NCBI RefSeq assembly: GCF_900102085.1
Contig: NZ_FMVM01000023.1
Location: 28,845 to 92,844, forward strand
Source of the DNA: Paenibacillus polysaccharolyticus
GTDB lineage: Bacteria > Bacillota > Bacilli > Paenibacillales > Paenibacillaceae
Length of the DNA stretch: 64,000 nucleotides
Direction of reading: 5' to 3'
Below the pieces are notes generated by a model. That model searched no databases, was not told the origin of the DNA, and saw only the letters and a program-made list of their open reading frames with translations. This document shows, piece after piece, positions 9,094-17,643 of this stretch (position 1 is the first letter of the stretch; each line of letters begins with the position of its first letter). A program made the position numbers and the translations under genes.

Positions 9094-10236
9094 CTAATCC
9101 TGCTTTTTATTCCGTCCTGCCATCTGCTGCCACACCGTTCCGGCGGCCTGTTCACCAGACTCGATACGTTCTAGCGCCATTTTAGCCTGTAAACTTACTT
9201 CAAATTCTGGATCTTCCGCGGCGAGACGTAAAGCCTGCTCCGCTTCTTCAGTTCCGACTTCATACAGAAAACGAGCCGCACGCCAGCGCACGAGTTTGCT
9301 CTTGTCTGTTAACGTTTCAATCATGGCCGGTGTGGCAACAGGGTCGCCGATGTCTGATAAAGTATCCCCGGCAGTACGCCGTACAGCGGCAGAACTGTCC
9401 CGAAGCGCTTCGTACAGAAGTTCCATCGCTTCAGGTGTACGAATGTCCCCGAGATAGACAACGGCCAAGCGACGAATTTGCATTTTGCTGTCACGCAGTG
9501 CCTTTGCTACCAGATGCAGTCTTTCCTCTGTTGGTTCCATACCATCCAGTGCGGCATAGCGTACATTCCAGTCTTCATTCTGAAGAGCTTCTTCCAGTTC
9601 CGGTCCAGCCAGCGCACGCCGATGCTCGACGAATTCTTCTGTATTTGTACCATGCGCAATAGCTTGCTGAATAACCTGCTCCAATCGCTCCGGTGGATAA
9701 GCCGCTTCCAGTTCTTGTTCAACTTCACGCGCAATATCCGGTAGTTCACCGTACCGTACCCCGTAATCGCTCAGTTTACGTTCTTTGATCAGTGTAGCAC
9801 TGGCAACTTCCGTAACGGCTTTGACAAAACGGTCTGACAGTGAAATCCGTTCCTCTTTCGTTCCGGCTTTGACGCGAATTTGCATCGGCACTCCGCGGAA
9901 AAACTGAACAAAAACTTGTGCTTCTCCAAAGTGTTCACCTGAAGCATCTTCTGATTCAATCCAGTCCAGATTTACGCTTTCCTGACCCAGACGGCTCTGT
10001 ACTTCACCAAGAATCACAGACCAGTCTGCATTGCCTTTACGATCCAGAGCAACGAAGTCAGTTGTGTGGAATACACTTTTCACGCCTGGAATGTGTAACA
10101 TCTGGCGAATAAACGCCGGGGCTGAACGTTCGTTGTCCAGTGTATAGGTTCTGCGAATCCCGTCTTCCAGACGTTCGTCGAGATGTAACATCATCGTATT
10201 TGGACTCGGTGTTGGTTCAATGGAAACTATATTCAT
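9094..10236 (-). CDS. cvfC: CvfC/YpgR family protein: NifU-N-like domain plus HEAT repeats
   Basis: A 380-residue cytosolic protein. Residues 1-85 resemble the Nfu/NifU N-terminal domain (start SIEPTPSPNTMMLHL and the IPGVKSVF motif). A middle region leads to several HEAT-like repeats from about 215 (RYAALDGM, RRLAVVYLGDI, RRTAGDTLSDIGDP, RWRAARFLYEVG). This arrangement is that of conserved virulence factor C of Staphylococcus and YpgR of B. subtilis. There is no CPxC iron-sulfur motif in the N-domain, so it is not itself a scaffold. The ATG follows TAGGAGG with 8-base spacing. It is probably monocistronic. The biochemical role of the family is not known to me. Confidence 0.8.
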   Translation of the reverse strand: MNIVSIEPTPSPNTMMLHLDERLEDGIRRTYTLDNERSAPAFIRQMLHIPGVKSVFHTTDFVALDRKGNADWSVILGEVQSRLGQESVNLDWIESEDASGEHFGEAQVFVQFFRGVPMQIRVKAGTKEERISLSDRFVKAVTEVASATLIKERKLSDYGVRYGELPDIAREVEQELEAAYPPERLEQVIQQAIAHGTNTEEFVEHRRALAGPELEEALQNEDWNVRYAALDGMEPTEERLHLVAKALRDSKMQIRRLAVVYLGDIRTPEAMELLYEALRDSSAAVRRTAGDTLSDIGDPVATPAMIETLTDKSKLVRWRAARFLYEVGTEEAEQALRLAAEDPEFEVSLQAKMALERIESGEQAAGTVWQQMAGRNKKQD

Positions 10237-10489
10237 GGGTGAAACCTCCTATAATAGCAGATTGATACATAAGCTCCCGTAAAATAAATCACAAAGTACC
10301 TTTATTTTAACGGATACCTCTATTTTACATGAAATCAGGAAAACTGCGAAATTACATGCCGATGAGAAGCATTAGCGCAGGTATGTGAAGAAGTGCGAAG
10401 ATTGTTAACACTTCTTTCATGTTCGTGCACAAACATTTTTAAATGAAACCTGACACAATAGAGGTAAGAAGCTATTGGAGGTTATATCT

Positions 10490-10906
10490 ATGGAGCCTGT
10501 TACTGTGCTAACGGATGGAGAGCGTTGTATTAACTTTGAGAAAATCAAACCTTTGTTTGAGGATTGGATTGCTTCTGCGCCATCAGATTCAGTAAAGGGA
10601 ACAGGAAGAGGGGATTGGGAGAATTCCCGTTTTTGCATTGTGGATTATAGGAACGCTGATCAGGCCATAGCCGCGGCGAAAGCCGTCCGTGCTTTTGTAC
10701 CGGATGTTCCTCTACTGGTCATTACCGATTTTACATCCTTGGTTCGTAAGCGTCATCTGCAACAGATTACAGGTACTGGTGTTATGAAGTTGATGCTCTG
10801 GAATGAACAAGACCCCGATCAATTGGTTAGCGGCATCGAGAAATGGCTGCAAACTTTCGGGTACGAAACACCAATAACCATGCCTTCCGCTTTACACATT
10901 CGGTAA
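10490..10906 (+). CDS. Small receiver-like (pseudo-receiver?) protein
   Basis: A 138-residue soluble protein that I do not recognise. I use ATG 10490 with GGAGG at 10477-10481; a longer reading from TTG 10475 would begin inside the ribosome binding site. From about residue 45 it reads like an alternating beta/alpha fold: FCIVDYRN, then VPLLVITD, then a helix, then VMKLMLWN and a final amphipathic helix. This resembles a response-regulator receiver with a degenerate acidic pocket, but the similarity is by eye only. It converges with the OmpR-type regulator at 10990-11688. It could equally be an unrelated small Rossmann-like domain. Confidence 0.6.
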   Translation: MEPVTVLTDGERCINFEKIKPLFEDWIASAPSDSVKGTGRGDWENSRFCIVDYRNADQAIAAAKAVRAFVPDVPLLVITDFTSLVRKRHLQQITGTGVMKLMLWNEQDPDQLVSGIEKWLQTFGYETPITMPSALHIR

Positions 10907-10989
10907 AACGAAAGAAGCATGGTGCTTGCAAACTGTTTTTATACAGCTTTGTTATGTTTATGTTTTGTGATGGCTGTACCTACGACCAA

Positions 10990-11688
10990 CTAGACCATAT
11001 ATTTATAGCCTGTACCCCATACCGTTTTAATAAAACGGGGATTTTTGGGGTCGGGCTCTATTTTTTTGCGAAGACTAGAGATATGTACGTCGATGGTTCG
11101 ATCCAGATAGGCGCGTTCAGAGCCTTTAATGCGGTCCATCAGTTCATTACGGGTAAATACTTTGCCCGGATTGCGATACAATTCCTTCATAATCTCAAAT
11201 TCGATATGGGTTACATCGATTTCAACACTATCTACAAATAGCGTTCTCCTGTATTCATTTACACTAATGTGACCTGTCACTTCAGATGGCTGATTCTCTT
11301 TAACGGGTTTATCCTGATAAGTGATAATCGACCTGCGTAACAATGCTTTAATTCTGGCGTCCAACTCCTTCAGACTAAACGGCTTGCAGAGGAAATCGTC
11401 AGCACCGTTATGTAAGGCACGAAGTCGATCATTTAACATCGTACTTGCAGATATCATCAGGACAGGAACGGTGGAATGTTGCCGAAAAGAGTCAACAAGT
11501 TCGTTACCGTCAATTTCGGGCAACATCAAATCTGTCACCACAATATCAGGTTGAAACTGGGAAAATAAATGAAGAGCTTCACGGGGATGATGAACCCGCT
11601 CGGTTATGTATCCTTCCTCATCAAGAAAAAAAGCGATCATGTCCGCTAAATTCTTTTCATCTTCTATAAGAAGTACTTTGATTGACAT
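10990..11688 (-). CDS. OmpR/PhoB-type response regulator
   Basis: A 232-residue two-component regulator. The receiver domain (1-118) has the acidic pair Glu9-Asp10, phospho-acceptor Asp53 (VVTDLMLP), the Ser/Thr site MISAS and the lysine in CKPF. A winged-helix DNA-binding domain (about 130-230) carries the RTIDVHISSLRKKI recognition helix and ends WGTGYKY. The start follows AGGAGTG. It is transcribed divergently from the large histidine kinase at 12022, its probable partner. No target site can be named from the window. Confidence 0.9.
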   Translation of the reverse strand: MSIKVLLIEDEKNLADMIAFFLDEEGYITERVHHPREALHLFSQFQPDIVVTDLMLPEIDGNELVDSFRQHSTVPVLMISASTMLNDRLRALHNGADDFLCKPFSLKELDARIKALLRRSIITYQDKPVKENQPSEVTGHISVNEYRRTLFVDSVEIDVTHIEFEIMKELYRNPGKVFTRNELMDRIKGSERAYLDRTIDVHISSLRKKIEPDPKNPRFIKTVWGTGYKYMV

Positions 11689-11965
11689 AACTTCACACTC
11701 CTTACGAACGAGGATTTGTTAAGAAATTACGATGAAATGATGAAAAATACCGCAAAAAATTTAATGGTTCTATTCCAGAATATAGGAAGTAGCACCAACT
11801 TGCAAAAAGACTTTACCTTGATAGTGTAGTTTATCATGAGATTACTTTTTTTGCCGAATCATAATTTTTGCCATACGTATTATGCATGTTAATTAAAGTA
11901 TAATGGATCAGAGTGCTTAAAGGGAAAAAAGGTTCGAAGTTATCGCCAGCTATTAGGGGGAACAG
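11689..11965. other. Divergent regulatory region between regulator and kinase
   Basis: This AT-rich interval carries the promoters of both two-component genes. A TATAAT (about 11900-11905) lies before the kinase side, without a good -35 at 17 bases. The palindrome ATACGTAT (11874-11881) is a possible binding site. No further gene is seen. Confidence 0.4.
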
Positions 11966-12040
11966 ATGTTGTTAGAGAGAACAAAGAGGGCAGAAGTACC
12001 TCGAATCCACGGTGAGGACAGATGTATATGTATGGGATAA
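11966..12040 (+). CDS. Putative 24-residue leader peptide overlapping the kinase start
   Basis: ATG 11966 follows AGGGGG with five-base spacing, the best ribosome binding site in the region. The frame runs 24 codons to TAA at 12038-12040. That is 18 bases inside the kinase gene, whose own site (GGTGAGG) is only moderate. The peptide is basic with two cysteines near the end (RCIC). Overlap with the kinase start suggests translational coupling or control. Translation is inferred from the site only; it could be chance. Confidence 0.4.
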   Translation: MLLERTKRAEVPRIHGEDRCICMG

Positions 12041-14877
12041 CGGAAGCGAGGAACCTGTTGGAACGGATTCTACTGCACCTGAGAAGACCCTGGATTGGAA
12101 CATGCCTTCTGGTGATCTTTGGCACACTAAGTTCCATTTTTCCGTTTACGTTGTTCTATGGTGTACAATTTGTACTCACTAGTGCCGCGGCATTGGTTGC
12201 CCTTCGTTTGTATGGAGGGGTATACGGTTTTGTAACACTTACGTTCATCCATCTGATTAAAATTCTGATCGTTGGTATAGATTCACATAGCCTGTATATC
12301 ACGCTAGGACATTTTTTAGAGCTAATCTGGATGCTAGGGTGGCAAAGCTACTATAAAAAAGGCAGTCTGATCAAAGCTAACGCTGTGTTCTGGATTGTGA
12401 TGTTACTTCCTGCAATTGGTTACGGATATTATGTTTTAGGCCTGACTGTGGAAGTGACCAAATATGAATATATGTACGTGGCTGTCGTAAGCATGGTCAA
12501 CGCCCTGATAGCAGGCATTGTGGTTGATTTTTGGATCACTTTGGGTGAACATCAGGCTAAACGTGCAGGCACGATCCCCCTAGCGAGAATTGCATTTAAA
12601 TATGTGGTTGCTTTTGTTGTGTTTGTCTCTCTTGTCCTGTTGTCAGTGGATAGTCGCAGACAATTGAGCCAGATGAACGAATCCATCTTACGGGATATGA
12701 AACATGCAGCGAATGCTGTGGTTCAGGATTTAGATGAACAGTATGTAACGCCGGATAACCTTGCAGAAAATGTAGAGCGTTACCACCATTTGTTGGGTAT
12801 GAATGTGATTTTACTAGATCAGCGTGGAACTGTCGTTGTTTCTGGAATCCCCGAGTATCTTCCGGGAGAATTCATAAATCTGGATAGTTTTCAGGTGCTG
12901 ACATCCAGGAGCGGCCCAATTCTTTTAAATTCAGAGAAAGCTCATTACAGCGATATATTGGATCATTGGAAGGAAGCTTCTTTTATCTATGAGGCTGAGG
13001 AAACGGCTATTACCCCTTATCAGGTGTTTGTTGAAACCAATTCGTCCCAGTATTACACGCAAATTGAGAAGATCTATCTGACTACTTTTCAATCTTTATT
13101 CGTTATTATCGTTACATCCATGATTGTGGCAGCTCCTTTGAGTAGCAAAGTGGTTAGTCCCTTACTTCGTTTGACCCGGTTAACAGGTTCTCTTCCTCGT
13201 CTATTGTTTCGAAACGGAAATATGGATTGGCCGAGCAGTCATGTGACCGAAGTGCAGATCCTCATTGGAAACTTACGCAAGATGGCGGATGTGTTACTCG
13301 AACAATTCGAACAGATTCGACTCGATAAGTTAACACTGGAGGACAGGGTCATTGCTCGTACGAAGGAACTGAAGAACAGCGAAGGCATTAAACGTGCCAT
13401 TATTGAATCTTCAATTGATGCCATTATCTCGGTTGATTGTCAAGGGGTGATCATTGAGTTTAACCCCGAGGCCGAAAGGATGTTTGGATTGGGGCGGAAA
13501 GAGGTTTTGTTGCAGAAGAAAGCCTCATCTCTTTTCCAGGGGATTAGTTTACAGGAAATTAAGTTGATGTTAGAACAATATGAGTATGTCGAAGGCAAAC
13601 GGTATATCACGGTTGATGAAATATTAGGTGTTCGCAATGACGGCTCCGTTTTTCCGATTGAGTATCGAATTGTAGAGATTCAATTGGGGAAAAACGAGAC
13701 GTTATACAATCTGTTCATCAAAGATATTACAGAACGTACTCGTGCAGAAGAAGACCGGGTGCGTCATGCCCTTGTATTGGAGCACCTTAACCTGGAGCTG
13801 TTCCAAGAGAAGGCAGCAATTCAGGAACAGCGCGATATCAGTGAACAATTCATTGAATCGGTTCGCGAAGGACTTGTCATGTCTGACCGTTCAGGCACGA
13901 TTACAATTGTGAATCGCCGAATAGAAGAGATGTTTGGACTAGGTAATTTTCTAGGAGAATCCATCACTGACTTGGCTCAAGCCATCGATTCAATGGTACA
14001 GACGGATAACTTCAATCTGACAGAACAGACAAGAGCATTTCTGGATGGAGAACAAGCATTCATCGAGACCAACTTCTATTTTGATAACGTGGAACAAAGC
14101 GTTTTTTCGTTGTACATGAAACAGTTGGACGTGCCAGGGAAAAATCATGGATTCCTGCTCGTATTTCGTGACTTAACGGGTGAAGAGCGGCTGAACCGGA
14201 TGAAAAACGAGTTGATTAGTGTTGTTTCTCATGAACTTCGTACACCTGTGGCTACCATCATGGGATATGTTGAACTGATGTTAATGTATGACCTCCCGGC
14301 ATCCCAACGTAAGGAGTTTATGGAGACTATTGCGTCTGAAGGCAAACGTCTGAGCAGCTTGCTGGATGATGTGCTTGATATCCAACGACTCGATAATGAA
14401 GGCATGACTTATCATATGACCTACGTTCCGCTCGTGGACCTTGTTGAAGGTGTAGCAGAACAATGGAACATGAAGTCTTCTCAGCGGATCTATGTGCATG
14501 TCTTTAATGGTGATCTCTTTGCTTATGCGGATCAGAACCGGATGGTTCAAGTATTGCATAATCTGATAGGCAATGCGGTAAAGTACTCTCCAGGAGCAGA
14601 GCGAATCGACGTCACATTATGGGAAGAAGAGGGGGCTCTGTGCATCGATGTACGGGATTATGGCATAGGGATTGCCGAGAGTGAGAAGGATCTCCTGTTT
14701 AACAAGTTTTACCGTGTAGATAATTCGGACCATCGTCAGATTGGTGGCACGGGCCTCGGTTTGTATATCTCCCGCAAAATTGTGGAGGATCATCAAGGAA
14801 GTCTGACCTTCATGTCGGCGCCAGGGAAAGGCAGTACGTTCAAAGTCAGGTTGCCCAAACAGGACGTTGTGCTTTAG
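12022..14877 (+). CDS. Membrane sensor histidine kinase with two PAS domains
   Basis: A 951-residue sensor kinase. The N-terminal third has about five transmembrane helices (residues 20-185), then another near 195-212. An extracellular stretch of about 130 residues follows, resembling a Cache-type sensor, then a membrane helix near 360 and a HAMP-like linker. Two PAS domains (about 460-570 and 605-715) precede the HisKA domain with His737 (VVSHELRTP). The HATPase domain has the N box NLIGNAVKYS and the G boxes DYGIGI and GGTGLGL. Start choice is uncertain between ATG 12022 and ATG 12028. It is divergent from the OmpR-type regulator, which it probably phosphorylates. The signal is unknown; two PAS domains suggest an additional cytoplasmic cue. 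Confidence 0.9.
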   Translation: MYMYGITEARNLLERILLHLRRPWIGTCLLVIFGTLSSIFPFTLFYGVQFVLTSAAALVALRLYGGVYGFVTLTFIHLIKILIVGIDSHSLYITLGHFLELIWMLGWQSYYKKGSLIKANAVFWIVMLLPAIGYGYYVLGLTVEVTKYEYMYVAVVSMVNALIAGIVVDFWITLGEHQAKRAGTIPLARIAFKYVVAFVVFVSLVLLSVDSRRQLSQMNESILRDMKHAANAVVQDLDEQYVTPDNLAENVERYHHLLGMNVILLDQRGTVVVSGIPEYLPGEFINLDSFQVLTSRSGPILLNSEKAHYSDILDHWKEASFIYEAEETAITPYQVFVETNSSQYYTQIEKIYLTTFQSLFVIIVTSMIVAAPLSSKVVSPLLRLTRLTGSLPRLLFRNGNMDWPSSHVTEVQILIGNLRKMADVLLEQFEQIRLDKLTLEDRVIARTKELKNSEGIKRAIIESSIDAIISVDCQGVIIEFNPEAERMFGLGRKEVLLQKKASSLFQGISLQEIKLMLEQYEYVEGKRYITVDEILGVRNDGSVFPIEYRIVEIQLGKNETLYNLFIKDITERTRAEEDRVRHALVLEHLNLELFQEKAAIQEQRDISEQFIESVREGLVMSDRSGTITIVNRRIEEMFGLGNFLGESITDLAQAIDSMVQTDNFNLTEQTRAFLDGEQAFIETNFYFDNVEQSVFSLYMKQLDVPGKNHGFLLVFRDLTGEERLNRMKNELISVVSHELRTPVATIMGYVELMLMYDLPASQRKEFMETIASEGKRLSSLLDDVLDIQRLDNEGMTYHMTYVPLVDLVEGVAEQWNMKSSQRIYVHVFNGDLFAYADQNRMVQVLHNLIGNAVKYSPGAERIDVTLWEEEGALCIDVRDYGIGIAESEKDLLFNKFYRVDNSDHRQIGGTGLGLYISRKIVEDHQGSLTFMSAPGKGSTFKVRLPKQDVVL

Positions 14878-14910
14878 TCTGTTTATCGAAAGTTATTATA
14901 GTATCGTGAG

Positions 14911-14962
14911 CTTTTATCTTTTGGCACGTGACCGTGCGGAAAGGTAAAGGCTTTTTTATTGT
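14911..14962 (+). terminator. Terminator after histidine kinase
   Basis: The hairpin is centred on GCACG-TGAC-CGTGC, with outer CTTTT/AAAGG pairing, followed by CTTTTTTATT. Confidence 0.6.
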
Positions 14963-15003
14963 TCTAACTTTGTTTTTCGTCATATGGGATAAAAAAACGG
15001 GAA

Positions 15004-15050
15004 CTTTTGCACACTGTATATAGAGCCATAATTTGCATTCTGTGCAAAAG
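15004..15050 (+). promoter_or_regulatory. Inverted repeat before the bd oxidase locus
   Basis: CTTTTGCACA (15004-15013) and TGTGCAAAAG (15041-15050) are a perfect 10-bp inverted repeat with a 27-base loop. The right arm overlaps the AAAAGGAGG ribosome binding site of the 34-residue gene. The left arm contains a possible -35 (TTGCAC, 16 bases before TAATTT). It could be a DNA operator for a redox regulator or an RNA hairpin hiding the ribosome binding site. Confidence 0.5.
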
Positions 15051-15065
15051 GAGGGCACCACGTAT

Positions 15066-15170
15066 ATGTTTCGCAAACAAGAGAAAACGCTCATCATCGT
15101 TTGTTTGGTGGCGGCTGTAGTTGTACTGTACGCCGTAGTCAAAAGCATCATCCGTATTATGAGTTATTAA
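15066..15170 (+). CDS. 34-residue single-span membrane protein upstream of cydA
   Basis: A short ORF with a strong ribosome binding site (AAAAGGAGG, 11-12 bases before ATG). The product has a basic start (MFRKQEK), one hydrophobic helix of about 20 residues and a basic end (KSIIRIMSY). It lies 88 bases before cydA on the same strand. Size, topology and position recall the single-helix accessory subunits of bd oxidases (CydX, CydS), but no sequence motif proves it. The gene is too short for standard gene finders. Confidence 0.6.
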   Translation: MFRKQEKTLIIVCLVAAVVVLYAVVKSIIRIMSY

Positions 15171-15258
15171 AAATCCGTTCAGGCATGTACATAACCCATA
15201 ACGATTCAACGAAACAATCAAACAACGATAACGATTACGCTGAAAGAGGAGTGTACCC

Positions 15259-16605
15259 ATGTCATCTCTGGACCCCGTACTGCTCAGCCGGATTCTAACC
15301 GGTCTGACCCTGTTTGTGCATATTATCTTTGCTTCTATTGGTGTAGGTGTTCCGCTCATGATTGCTTTGGCTGAATGGCGGGGGCTACGTACCAATGACA
15401 TTCATTACACCTTGCTGGCTCGTCGATGGGCGAGAGGTTTTGTCATTACGGTGGCCGTAGGTGTAGTCACAGGCACATCCATCGGCTTACAGCTGAGCTT
15501 GCTGTGGCCCATGTTTATGCGTGTCGCTGGTCAAGCGATTGCGTTGCCGCTTTTTATGGAGACATTTGCTTTTTTCGTAGAAGCGATTTTTCTGGGGATT
15601 TACCTATACACTTGGGATCGTTTCAAAAAGAAATACACGCACATGTTGTTGCTCATTCCGGTCGCTCTTGGCTCATCCGCTTCCGCGATATTTATCACAA
15701 CCGTGAACTCGTTCATGAACCAGCCACAAGGTTTCACCTTGATTAACGGCATCATGAAAGATATCGATCCCATTGCCGCAATGCTGAACCCGGCGACACC
15801 AACCAAAGTATCCCACGTGCTTGCTTCCTCCTATACCTTGAGTGCCGGTGTGTTGGCAGGGATTGCGGCATTTAGTCTGCTACGTGGACGAGATCATGTG
15901 TATTACAAAAAAGCACTCAAGCTCACAACAGTATCTGCGCTTGTGTTTGCGATCAGCACCGTCATGATCGGTGATTCTTCAGGTAAATTTCTGGCGAAAT
16001 ATCAGCCGGAGAAGCTGGCCGCTGCTGAGTGGCATTTCAAAACGATGAAGGAAGCACCGCTGGTGTATGGCGGTATTCTCGATGAAAACAACGAGGTCAA
16101 ATATGCCATCGAAATTCCTTATGCGCTGAGCATTTTGGCTGGTAATCGACCGGATACAGAAGTGAAGGGACTGGAAGAATATCCTGCCGATCTCAGGCCG
16201 CCGTTGTCTATTCATTATATGTTTGACCTGAAAGTAACAACAGGAGTCATTATCCTGCTGATCCCCGTGTTGTACGTGTTACGCCGCTGGCTGCCTGGAC
16301 GCAAACCTTATCCGAAATGGCTACTGCTTGGCATCGTGCTTCTCGGCCCACTGGCGATGATTGCGATTGAGCTTGGCTGGATGTTTGCCGAGGTGGGCAG
16401 ACAGCCCTGGATTTTGCGCGGATATATGAAGGTGTCCGAGGCGGCGACGACCTCGACTTCGGTGGGGTGGATGCTCGTGCTTTTTATCCTGCTGTATCTG
16501 GTGCTGTGTTTCTCGTGCATTCGTGTGATCAGCAAGTTGTTCCGTAACAAGGAAGCGGAGAAGGAACTGGATTCGCTTGGCCTGGAAGGAGGCATAGTGC
16601 ATTGA
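15259..16605 (+). CDS. cydA: Cytochrome bd-type quinol oxidase subunit I
   Basis: A 448-residue membrane protein of the CydA/YthA family that reduces oxygen to water with electrons from menaquinol. Visible marks are the N-terminal haem-ligand region FVHIIFASIGVG, the conserved segments GTSIGLQLSLLWP and ETFAFFVEAIF, and EVGRQPW, the CydA signature. The quinol loop between helices 6 and 7 is short, as in Firmicute and cyanide-insensitive enzymes rather than E. coli CydA. GAGGAG precedes the ATG. It is the first large gene of an operon with cydB and a small third gene. It resembles B. subtilis YthA more than that organism's CydA, judged from memory. Confidence 0.9.
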   Translation: MSSLDPVLLSRILTGLTLFVHIIFASIGVGVPLMIALAEWRGLRTNDIHYTLLARRWARGFVITVAVGVVTGTSIGLQLSLLWPMFMRVAGQAIALPLFMETFAFFVEAIFLGIYLYTWDRFKKKYTHMLLLIPVALGSSASAIFITTVNSFMNQPQGFTLINGIMKDIDPIAAMLNPATPTKVSHVLASSYTLSAGVLAGIAAFSLLRGRDHVYYKKALKLTTVSALVFAISTVMIGDSSGKFLAKYQPEKLAAAEWHFKTMKEAPLVYGGILDENNEVKYAIEIPYALSILAGNRPDTEVKGLEEYPADLRPPLSIHYMFDLKVTTGVIILLIPVLYVLRRWLPGRKPYPKWLLLGIVLLGPLAMIAIELGWMFAEVGRQPWILRGYMKVSEAATTSTSVGWMLVLFILLYLVLCFSCIRVISKLFRNKEAEKELDSLGLEGGIVH

Positions 16606-17636
16606 GCTTTGAAATTGCGGGCATCGCGATATTGTGGACGTTTCTGTTCGGTTATCTGATCGTGGCGTCGATTGACTTCGGCGCGGGTTTCTTCAGTTTT
16701 TACAGCATATTGACCGGACATGAAAACAAAATTCATAACATTATTCAGCGCTACCTCTCACCGGTGTGGGAAGTGACGAATGTGTTTCTCATCTTCTTTG
16801 TCGTGGGGCTGGTCGGCTTCTATCCCGACAGTGCGTTCTATTACGGTACAGCCCTGCTTGTTCCGGGTTCGCTGGCGATTGTTCTACTGGCGATCCGAGG
16901 AGTGTATTACGCCTACAATACTTATGGTAACCACGGGAAAAATAGCAGAATCTATCTGGCATTGTACGGAGCAACGGGATTGCTAATCCCGGCAGTGTTC
17001 TCCACCATTTTGGCGATATCCGAAGGTGGGATTATCGAACAGGTAGGCGAAAAGGTGTTCTTTCGTTGGCGTGAATTTTTGACAAATCCCTATACATGGT
17101 CTGTTGTATTGCTCGCTTTGGTGAGTGTACTGTACATTTCGGCGATGTTCCTGTCCTATTACGCGAAGCGGGCCGGGGATGAACCGGCCTTTGGCGTACT
17201 TCGGGAGTATGCGCTGCTGTGGAGCTTGCCCACGATTTTTGCGAGTTTTCTGGCTTTTCTGCAAATTAACAAACAAAATCCGGCACACTTTGAACGTATG
17301 GTGGACATGTCCTGGATGTTTATCGCATCCTTTATCTGTTTTGTTATCGCGGTGTCGCTTGTGTGGAAGGAGAAATACCTGGGCTGGTGTTTTATCGCGG
17401 TGATGCTCCAGTTTGCCTTTGCTTGGTACGGATATGGTCGCTCACATCTGCCCTATATTCTGTACCCGTACATCAATATTTACGATAGCTTCACGAACCG
17501 AACGATGGGGATTGCACTGATCACAGCATTCAGTCTCGGGCTCCTGGTGCTCATCCCATCTCTGGTGCTGATTATGAAGCTGTTCCTGTTTGATGCCAAT
17601 TATGTACGCGGTAACGCCGGGAAAAAGAAAGGGTGA
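16602..17636 (+). CDS. cydB: Cytochrome bd-type quinol oxidase subunit II
   Basis: A 344-residue integral membrane partner of CydA. The start TTG at 16602 overlaps the cydA stop (ATTGA) and has GGAGG nine bases upstream, so the two are translationally coupled. Early residues DFGAGFFSFY and the region RYLSPVWEVTNVFLIFFVVG follow the CydB pattern. About nine hydrophobic helices are evident. It probably contains no haem and stabilises the haem-bearing subunit I. It is followed seven bases later by a small membrane protein gene that may encode a third subunit. Confidence 0.88.
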   Translation: MSFEIAGIAILWTFLFGYLIVASIDFGAGFFSFYSILTGHENKIHNIIQRYLSPVWEVTNVFLIFFVVGLVGFYPDSAFYYGTALLVPGSLAIVLLAIRGVYYAYNTYGNHGKNSRIYLALYGATGLLIPAVFSTILAISEGGIIEQVGEKVFFRWREFLTNPYTWSVVLLALVSVLYISAMFLSYYAKRAGDEPAFGVLREYALLWSLPTIFASFLAFLQINKQNPAHFERMVDMSWMFIASFICFVIAVSLVWKEKYLGWCFIAVMLQFAFAWYGYGRSHLPYILYPYINIYDSFTNRTMGIALITAFSLGLLVLIPSLVLIMKLFLFDANYVRGNAGKKKG

Positions 17637-17643
17637 CTTCGCC

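Noticed and set aside
10915..10950. Possible terminator between the gene at 10490 and the response regulator
   Set aside because: Only a five-bp stem (AAGCA/TGCTT) with a separated T tract; too weak to call.
10843..11241. 132-codon + strand ORF
   Set aside because: It overlaps the end of the gene at 10490 and is antisense to the response regulator; no ribosome binding site.
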